NCBI GenBank assembly: GCA_947628195.1
Contig: CANQZB010000027.1
Span: 1 to 9,940 of the forward strand
Source of the DNA: an uncultured Clostridia bacterium
GTDB taxonomy: Bacteria; Bacillota; Clostridia; Christensenellales; UBA1242
Direction of reading: 5' to 3'
Length of the DNA stretch: 9,940 bases
In this document: piece by piece, positions 4,578 to 9,940 of the stretch
Numbering within the stretch: the first letter of the stretch is position 1
Layout: each line of letters opens with the position of its first letter
Notes under the pieces: generated by a model
The model's input: only the letters and a program-made list of their open reading frames with translations
Database searches by the model: none
What the model was told of the DNA's origin: nothing
Program-made: the position numbers and the translations under genes

Positions 4578-5801
4578 ATGAAAACAACCGATTTAATTCC
4601 GCTTATTCTCTACGAATTGGCAGAAAGTGATAAATATGGTTTTGAATTAAGCAAGTCAATTGAAACATTGTCTAATGGCAAAATTGTCATAAAACAAGCA
4701 ACTTTATACACAATTTTAAAGAAGTTGGAAAAATCCAAGTTTATTTGTTCTTATTGGCAAGACAGTGAAATTGGCGGCAAACGCCATTATTATAAACTAA
4801 CGCAAAATGGCAATTTGCAATTATCAACAATGCCTCGCATTGAAGTTGTGCTTGAAAATATCCTTCAAAACCTTAATGGTGAAGATTTGGAAGATAGTTT
4901 CTCTGCATCACCCTTGCCAAATCTACCCACTTCAACAAATTTCCAGCCAACTGCTGTTGAACAACCAGTTAAAAAATCAATTGAAGAAGCAAGCGAACAA
5001 TTGAAAATTTATGTTCCTGAACAAAGCGAAGAACCTGCCCCTGCTTTAAAAGAAGCAATTGTTCCAACAAATGAAGTTTTTGAATCTAATGGGATTGACA
5101 ACTTAACAGAAAATGAAATTAACACTTCCAACTTGGAACTTTTGCGTAATGAAAATGAAGTGAAATCTGAGCAATTTGCCACAAACAAAAATGTTTCCAA
5201 ATTTTTGGAAAGCAACCCTGTGGCTGTATATAATGACTATGTTGAGCCAAAAACAACTTTCAAACAAGACATTTTAGAGCCTGAATTTAATGGCACTTAT
5301 AATGACGACATTAAATTTATTGATTATGTCAATTTTAAACAAAATCCAAAATATATTTCTTCAAAAAAGATGGCAAAAAACATGCTTTTAAAAGTTTTAT
5401 CTACCACTGCTTACCTTATTTTAAGTTTAATTGTTTGTGCCATTGTAACAAAATTTACTGGATATAGCATAATTTATTACATATTTTTAATTATCGGCAT
5501 AACTTTTGCTATATTCTACCCTGTTTTGTTTTTAACCAACTATGAAAAATTTAGGGCAAAATGCCAAGCCAAAAATTTTAAACATGACATAAAAAAGCAG
5601 TTGATTATTCTTATTTCCCTTTTCTTAATTATTTTGGTTGGAATAATCATTGCAAACATCAGTTTGGGCAAAAATTCGCTTACAAAAATTTTTGAAATTA
5701 AGAATTTTGCAAACCTTTATGTTCCAATCATAATTTCGTCCGCCCTTCTTGCTGATTTGTTGTTTGATTTTGTCCTTATGCATAAAAAAGTGAAAAATTA
5801 G
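4578..5801 (+). CDS. PadR-family regulator fused to a four-helix membrane domain
   Basis: Residues 1-85 are a PadR-type winged helix with family hallmarks: KYGFELSKSI, TLYTILKKLEK and GGKRHYYKLTQNG. PadR proteins are mostly soluble repressors of about 100-200 residues. Here a long acidic, Pro/Ser/Asn-rich linker without predicted fold (about 86-265) leads to a membrane domain with helices near 270-291, 297-319, 341-361 and 378-401. The DNA-binding part should be cytoplasmic, consistent with the lysine-rich stretch SSKKMAKNM before helix 1. It begins a three-gene operon, with GGGGG at 4570-4574 as ribosome binding site and an eight-gap to an ABC ATPase gene. The likely role is a membrane-tethered sensor-regulator of the transporter behind it, by analogy with PadR genes beside exporters. 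The signal and transported molecule are unknown. Confidence 0.8.
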   Translation: MKTTDLIPLILYELAESDKYGFELSKSIETLSNGKIVIKQATLYTILKKLEKSKFICSYWQDSEIGGKRHYYKLTQNGNLQLSTMPRIEVVLENILQNLNGEDLEDSFSASPLPNLPTSTNFQPTAVEQPVKKSIEEASEQLKIYVPEQSEEPAPALKEAIVPTNEVFESNGIDNLTENEINTSNLELLRNENEVKSEQFATNKNVSKFLESNPVAVYNDYVEPKTTFKQDILEPEFNGTYNDDIKFIDYVNFKQNPKYISSKKMAKNMLLKVLSTTAYLILSLIVCAIVTKFTGYSIIYYIFLIIGITFAIFYPVLFLTNYEKFRAKCQAKNFKHDIKKQLIILISLFLIILVGIIIANISLGKNSLTKIFEIKNFANLYVPIIISSALLADLLFDFVLMHKKVKN

Positions 5802-5808
5802 GAGTTTT

Positions 5809-6741
5809 ATGAAACCTGTTTTAACTGTTAGTAACTTAACAAAAATGTATGGACCAAAAAAAGTGGTAAATAATGTTTCATTTTCAATTTATGAAGGTCA
5901 AATTTTTGGTTTTGTTGGCCCCAATGGAGCGGGAAAATCCACCACAATTCGTATGATAACTGGTTTAACACCAATAACGCACGGCTCAATTAGAATTTGC
6001 GGATATAGCATTGCTCGCAATTTCACAAAGGCCATTGCAAATGTGGGTGCAGTTGTTGAAATGCCACAGTTATATTCTTATCTTTCAGGCTTAAAAAACC
6101 TTAAACTTTTTGCATCATTTTATGGCAAGGCCGCTCTTAAAAGAATTCCTGACATTGTTAAACTTGTTGGGATGGAAAACCGAATTAAAGACAAAGTTTC
6201 AACTTATTCATTAGGAATGAAACAACGACTAGGAATTGCCCAAGCGTTGCTTAACAAACCAAAACTTTTAATTTTGGATGAACCAACAAACGGCCTTGAC
6301 CCTAACGGCATTGTTGAAATGCGAAACATTTTGAAGGCTCTTGCCAGCAAAGAAAAAATTGCAATCATAATTTCAAGCCACAATCTTGGAGAATTGGAAC
6401 ACACTTGCGATGTGATAGGTTTAATTAATAACGGCGTTTTAATTGAACACCGCACAATGGAACAAATAAACAAAATGATTGAAGCCAAACAGCGAATTCA
6501 ATTCTTTTGCAACTACCCTAACTATGCTTCCATGTTGATTAAGAAAAAGTATGGAATTTCAAGCAAAGTTATTGGAAATTCAATTTTAGTTCCATTAAAA
6601 GAAGCAAACATTGCTTCAGTAATTTCATATTTGACATTTAAGAAAATTAAAATTTACAGCATCAAGAAAATTCAAAAATCTTTGGAAGAATTATATTTTG
6701 AATTGCTAAATAATTCTCGCTCGTCTTCAAGCATAATATAG
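5809..6741 (+). CDS. ABC transporter ATP-binding protein
   Basis: This is the nucleotide-binding subunit that powers the permease encoded next. All motifs are present in its 310 residues: Walker A GPNGAGKST (37-45), an E in the Q-loop region (VGAVVEMPQLYSY, E84) as in many BcrA-type ATPases, signature YSLGMKQR (133-140), Walker B LLILDEPT (153-160), D-loop GLDPNG and H-loop H191. The C-terminal 90 residues form the extra domain typical of BcrA/CcmA-like drug and peptide exporters. Its AGGAG (5800-5804) overlaps the TAG of the PadR gene, implying translational coupling. It ends in a serine-rich tail (SRSSSSII). The ATPase role is certain; the substrate is not. Confidence 0.93.
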   Translation: MKPVLTVSNLTKMYGPKKVVNNVSFSIYEGQIFGFVGPNGAGKSTTIRMITGLTPITHGSIRICGYSIARNFTKAIANVGAVVEMPQLYSYLSGLKNLKLFASFYGKAALKRIPDIVKLVGMENRIKDKVSTYSLGMKQRLGIAQALLNKPKLLILDEPTNGLDPNGIVEMRNILKALASKEKIAIIISSHNLGELEHTCDVIGLINNGVLIEHRTMEQINKMIEAKQRIQFFCNYPNYASMLIKKKYGISSKVIGNSILVPLKEANIASVISYLTFKKIKIYSIKKIQKSLEELYFELLNNSRSSSSII

Positions 6742-6749
6742 GAGATAAT

Positions 6750-8501
6750 ATGTTTAAAGTTATATCGTCAGAGTTTAAAAAAATATTGTCCAAGCCAGGC
6801 ATTTACATCTTGGCTGTTTTGTTGGCAATAATTTTAATTTTGGGCAAATTTATTTATCAGCCAGAAGTTTACAAATCAACAGAAATTGATTTTGGCGGCC
6901 AAGTTAGTGAAATTTGGTCCATTTTTGAAGGCGATGGGAAAAATTCTGGCAAAAAAATTGAAAGTGACAGGTTAATTAGCAACGCAGCAAAGCAAGTTAC
7001 TTCTTACTCTTGCACTTTCACCAACGAAGAAGGTGAAAAAATTAGTTATGAAGAATATATAAAATCATTAAAAACTGCATCTGATGCAGCCCTTAAATCT
7101 TATGAAGAATGTCAGTTGGACACCAACTACCCTGATGCTCCAAAAAATCGTGACAAATTGGTTGAAACTTTGGAAAAATTGAGAAATGAAGTTTCTTCAA
7201 ATTTCATTCCGCAAGGTTCAAACAATGTTTTCATTATTTTAACTTCAAAAAGAAATTTGGACGATTTTGAAGAAAACATTAATGACGCAATTGACTTGCT
7301 TAAAGTTGATGTTAGTCAGCACTTAATTGCTGATAGATGCAAAGAATATAAAGATAATCAAAAAGTTAAAATTGAAAAAGCATTAAACACATTTATTTAT
7401 CCAACCTTAGCAAATGACATTATAAAGGATTTTTCAACTGATGCTGAAGGCACAAGATATACCGCCGTGCAAGAACGTTTGGCAAAAACTTACAAAAAAA
7501 TTAATGAATTATACAACATTTCTCAAGCCAATGCAACGCTAAAACAAATTGAAGAACTTAATGCTTTGTGTAATGAATATTTAAGCATTGCCAACACTTA
7601 CGCAAATTTGGTTAATTATCAACTTATTTCCAACGCTTTTTCATTCATTCCAACTCAAAATCATATGAAAATTTTATATCTAGAATCTAAGGATGAATTT
7701 AATGCAAACACCAACCTCATTAGATATAAATATTTATTTGACAACGGCTTAACTGAAAATGACTATGCCCACCCACTTACAATTGGCACAACTTCAAACA
7801 CGGAAACCAATGCCTATGATTATGCATATTTTGTTTTAAGGCTTTTCTCATTTGTCATTATCGCCTATGCAATAATGAGTGCTTGCCACGCAATTTCTGG
7901 AGAAATTAAAGAAGGCTCAATGAGATATCTTGCCATTCGCCCAGTGTCACGAACAAAACTCATTTTTGGCAAATTGTTTGCAATAATCATTATGTCAACA
8001 ATCATGGCAATTTTCAGCATGATTATTGCTCTTTGCGTTGGTGCAACTTTCTATGGAATGAGCAGTTTAAAAATTCTAACAATCTTTAACGGAACAACTC
8101 CAATAACAATGCATCCTCTTGTTATGTTGTTGATTTTCTTGTTAAGCATGTTAATTGAATTGACAGTTTATGTGTCAATTGCAATGTTGCTTTCTTGCTT
8201 GCTTAAATCAGATTTGTTTGCAGTTACAATTATGCTTATTTTGTTCCTAATTAACATTTTGTTGCCAGCCTTTGTTAACAACCCTAACAGTTGGCTTGCT
8301 TTCTACCCTTTCTCTCACATTTCATTGTATGCACTATTTGGAAGTTCAGTTTATGCAACCAGCAACAATTTCTTAAATGTAATTTTAAGTGCCAAAGTGT
8401 TCACAAACACAACTTTATGGCTAACAATAACTGTAATTTTGGCAATAATAATTGTGATTAATGTTTTGGCTACTCAAATATTTAAAAGGAAAGAATTGTA
8501 A
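6750..8501 (+). CDS. ABC-2 type permease with a large extracytoplasmic domain
   Basis: This is the membrane subunit partnered with the ATPase just upstream; its AGGAG (6740-6744) overlaps the ATPase stop. Of 583 residues, one helix lies near 15-34, then a charged, helix-rich domain of about 320 residues (35-355) expected outside the cell, then five helices near 358-382, 408-431, 456-484, 488-508 and 555-577. The segment after helix 2, SGEIKEGSMRYLAIRPVSRT, is the hallmark cytoplasmic loop of ABC-2 exporters (E-x-x-x-G-S/T ... P-x-S-R). One permease gene suggests it works as a homodimer. The size and helical content of the outside domain suggest ligand capture or contact with an envelope partner rather than simple export. 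The substrate cannot be inferred. No separate promoter is seen before it. Confidence 0.9.
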   Translation: MFKVISSEFKKILSKPGIYILAVLLAIILILGKFIYQPEVYKSTEIDFGGQVSEIWSIFEGDGKNSGKKIESDRLISNAAKQVTSYSCTFTNEEGEKISYEEYIKSLKTASDAALKSYEECQLDTNYPDAPKNRDKLVETLEKLRNEVSSNFIPQGSNNVFIILTSKRNLDDFEENINDAIDLLKVDVSQHLIADRCKEYKDNQKVKIEKALNTFIYPTLANDIIKDFSTDAEGTRYTAVQERLAKTYKKINELYNISQANATLKQIEELNALCNEYLSIANTYANLVNYQLISNAFSFIPTQNHMKILYLESKDEFNANTNLIRYKYLFDNGLTENDYAHPLTIGTTSNTETNAYDYAYFVLRLFSFVIIAYAIMSACHAISGEIKEGSMRYLAIRPVSRTKLIFGKLFAIIIMSTIMAIFSMIIALCVGATFYGMSSLKILTIFNGTTPITMHPLVMLLIFLLSMLIELTVYVSIAMLLSCLLKSDLFAVTIMLILFLINILLPAFVNNPNSWLAFYPFSHISLYALFGSSVYATSNNFLNVILSAKVFTNTTLWLTITVILAIIIVINVLATQIFKRKEL

Positions 8502-8571
8502 AATAAAAACTATTTCTTTAATTTAAAATTAAACTTTATTAATAAGATATAATATAAAATCAAATTAAATT

Positions 8572-8639
8572 AAAAAAATCGCGATTTGTAAACCGTAAAC
8601 TTTTATGCGTTCAGTTCACAATTGTTCGTGATTTTTTTT
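8572..8639. terminator. Bidirectional terminator between the permease gene and rnhA
   Basis: AAAAAAATCGCGA (8572-8584) pairs with TCGTGATTTTTTT (8626-8638) with one G-T wobble, and the interior can pair partly (TTGTAAAC with GTTCACAA, imperfect). T-rich tracts flank both strands, so it can serve both convergent genes. The stem is longer and looser than a typical terminator. Confidence 0.65.
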
Positions 8640-8655
8640 CTTATTAAAAATAAAA

Positions 8656-9096
8656 TTAAGTCTTGTGTTTTGCAATTTCCCCTGTTGCTAGTTCGTCACA
8701 TCTATTATTATATTTGTTGTCTGCGTGTCCTTTAACTTTAATCCATTTAATTTTGTGTGTTTTGTTCAATTCAATCAATTGTTGCCACAACTCAACATTC
8801 TGCACTGGCTTTTTGTTTGAAGATTTAAACCCGTTTAATTGCCATTTATCCAACCAACCTTCCAAAAAGGCGTTAACCAAATATGCACTGTCGCTATATA
8901 GGTCAATTTCACAAGGCTCTTTAAGCATATCTAACGCTTTAATTGCTGCGGTAAGTTCCATTTGATTATTTGTTGTTTCTGGGTCAAAACCACTAATTTC
9001 TTTCATTTTATCTTTATAAAAAAGCACAGCTCCCCAACCACCAGCACCAGGGTTTCCACTACACGCTCCATCTGTGTAAATAATAACTTTTTTCAT
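8656..9096 (-). CDS. rnhA: Ribonuclease HI
   Basis: The enzyme cuts the RNA strand of RNA-DNA hybrids, removing R-loops and Okazaki primers. At 146 residues it has standard single-domain length. The metal-binding acidic set is complete: D9 (YTDGACSGNPG), E47 (NQMELTAA), D69 (YSDSAYL) and D134 (NRCDELA), with the mobile-loop H124 (KGHAD). The basic handle region (about 80-98, DKWQLNGFKSSNKK) is present, as in E. coli RNase HI. Fifty-five percent of the case for the start comes from its normal opening KKVIIYTDG; there is no ribosome binding site upstream, and the promoter sits so close that the transcript should begin at the ATG. The gene appears to be transcribed alone and converges on the ABC operon. 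Confidence 0.96.
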   Translation of the reverse strand: MKKVIIYTDGACSGNPGAGGWGAVLFYKDKMKEISGFDPETTNNQMELTAAIKALDMLKEPCEIDLYSDSAYLVNAFLEGWLDKWQLNGFKSSNKKPVQNVELWQQLIELNKTHKIKWIKVKGHADNKYNNRCDELATGEIAKHKT

Positions 9097-9102
9097 TTTG
9101 TT

Positions 9103-9131
9103 ATTTTATAATTTTTCAAATTAAAAGTCAA
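9103..9131 (-). promoter_or_regulatory. Promoter of rnhA producing a leaderless mRNA
   Basis: On the minus strand TTGACT (9126-9131) and TAAAAT (9103-9108) are 17 bp apart. Only six bases separate the -10 from the ATG (9094-9096), placing the predicted transcription start at or next to the A of the start codon. No AGGAG-like site exists between the promoter and the ATG. Confidence 0.6.
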
Positions 9132-9185
9132 TTATATTTATTGTTTAAAAATAAATTTAACCAACTGTTGCATTAAAAAACAGCA

Positions 9186-9848
9186 TTACAATTTTTTTAT
9201 CTCATTTAGTTTATTTAAGGCATTATTTAGTTTTTTTATCGTATCATTTATTTTTTTGTTATCAAACAAGAAAGTTTTGCCGCCCAACTCTTCAAAAGGT
9301 GTTAAATTTTTTATGTTATCGTCTATAAAAATACAATCTTTTGCTGCTACATTGAATTTTTTTAATGCCATTTTATAAAACTGAATGTCTGGTTTTCTTA
9401 AACCAATTTCACAAGAAAATATAACATTATCAAACAATTTTAAGTCCAAAAAATTATGTAAAATGTCAACAATTTCTTTGCACATATTTGACAAAATAAA
9501 AATTTTATATCCTTTACTTTTTAAATTTTTAATAAACTCCAAAGTTTGCAAATAAACAAAATTATGTTCCGGATTTAATGCTTCATAAAATACAATTTTA
9601 ACAACATCTGTTGGCTCTTTGCTTTGTTTTAAAATTTCATTTAAAACTTCTGTTGCTGAAACCGAACCTTTATCCCAATCTTTAAAAATTGGCATAGAAA
9701 GATATCGATTAACGAAATCACATAGTCCATCATTTTGATAATCTTTTCGATATTTTTCCGTTAATTCTTCTGGCAATATTTCCAAAATAGGAGTGTTTTT
9801 TATTCCTCTAATGACGCCATCTAAGTCAAAAATAATATTTTTTATCAT
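9186..9848 (-). CDS. HAD-superfamily hydrolase
   Basis: A small cytoplasmic phosphatase-like enzyme of 220 residues. The HAD motifs are in order: nucleophile D8 with D10 in FDLDGV, S120 in ILSNM, K152 in GLRKPD, and the acidic pair D176-D177 in FIDDN. The helical insertion between motifs I and II (about 14-95) is a type I cap, as in the beta-phosphoglucomutase/haloacid dehalogenase/YihX-like group; FIDDNIKNL after the fourth motif is typical of that group. The substrate is unknown. TAGGA (around 9854-9859, minus) is the ribosome binding site. It starts 31 bp after tRNA-Trp with no clear promoter or terminator between, so it may be read from the tRNA transcript. The C-terminus is lysine- and asparagine-rich. 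Confidence 0.9.
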   Translation of the reverse strand: MIKNIIFDLDGVIRGIKNTPILEILPEELTEKYRKDYQNDGLCDFVNRYLSMPIFKDWDKGSVSATEVLNEILKQSKEPTDVVKIVFYEALNPEHNFVYLQTLEFIKNLKSKGYKIFILSNMCKEIVDILHNFLDLKLFDNVIFSCEIGLRKPDIQFYKMALKKFNVAAKDCIFIDDNIKNLTPFEELGGKTFLFDNKKINDTIKKLNNALNKLNEIKKL

Positions 9849-9879
9849 ACTTATTCCTAAATTAAAATTAGGTCAAATT

Positions 9880-9940
9880 TGGCAGGGGAGACGCGATTCG
9901 AACACGCAACCTACGGTTTTGGAGACCGCTACTCTACCAT
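9880..9940 (-). tRNA. tRNA-Trp (anticodon CCA), 5' end cut by the window edge
   Basis: On the minus strand the visible part runs from the D-arm (TGGTAGAG) through the anticodon arm (stem GCGGT/ACCGT, loop CTCCAAA, anticodon at 9920-9922), a five-base variable loop and the T-arm (loop TTCGAAT), to the acceptor strand CTCCCCT, discriminator G and an encoded CCA (9880-9882). G73 is the expected discriminator for bacterial tRNA-Trp. The CCA anticodon reads only UGG, consistent with UGA not coding for Trp in this organism. Confidence 0.93.

Noticed and set aside
9097..9185. Terminator after the HAD gene (CTGTT / AACAG)
   Set aside because: The stem has five pairs and no following U run on the minus strand, so it is too weak to call.
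9849..9879. Promoter for the HAD gene (TTGACC then TAAGTA)
   Set aside because: The supposed -10 overlaps the start codon region and is a poor match, so it would not produce a usable start.

Overview
The window looks like chromosomal DNA from a low-GC Gram-positive bacterium, probably an uncultured Clostridia-type member of Bacillota. The evidence is AT-rich sequence throughout, AGGAG-type ribosome binding sites, TTGACx-17-TATAAT-like promoters, a Firmicutes-type LexA box (CGAACNNNNGTTYG) in front of lexA, and a tRNA-Trp with anticodon CCA and an encoded CCA end. The nine genes whose stops are visible use only TAA or TAG. I cannot name a species.

Layout. 2-217 (+): C-terminal end of a methionine gamma-lyase / aluminium-resistance family protein, followed by a terminator. 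218-1237: about 1 kb with no credible gene but much small-scale structure. 1238-2521 (-): seryl-tRNA synthetase of an unusual type with a GTG start. 2652-3698 (+): tyrosine recombinase, transcribed divergently from serS. 3896-4480 (+): lexA, with LexA boxes over its own promoter. 4578-8501 (+): three-gene operon of a PadR-type regulator fused to a four-helix membrane domain, an ABC ATPase and an ABC-2 permease with a large outside domain. 8656-9096 (-): RNase HI, apparently translated from a leaderless mRNA. 9186-9848 (-): HAD-family hydrolase. 9880-9940 (-): tRNA-Trp, 5' end cut by the window edge.

The most unusual part is the 218-1237 gap. A 14-bp sequence, TTTTACGCAAAGAT, occurs there six times and once more inside the recombinase promoter, between its -35 and -10. 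No full copy is seen inside a gene. In the gap the copies form two outer direct pairs, each with a pitch of exactly 40 bp and pointing in opposite directions (253/293 forward; 1069/1109 reverse), around a central head-to-head pair (650/670) that makes a long perfect hairpin. The segment between them also holds a consensus DnaA box, an orphan LexA-like box sharing an 11-bp core with the lexA promoter box, and a degenerate 65-bp tandem duplication. This could be a non-autonomous mobile element, an origin-like or nucleoprotein site, or the target of a regulator that also controls the recombinase. The sequence alone does not decide between these.

How the genes work together. lexA is autoregulated and may also act at the orphan box. 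The PadR-membrane protein, ATPase and permease are translationally coupled (each downstream ribosome binding site overlaps the previous stop codon) and probably form a self-regulated exporter or stress module. serS, rnhA and tRNA-Trp are housekeeping genes, so the window is core chromosome carrying one accessory-looking intergenic block.
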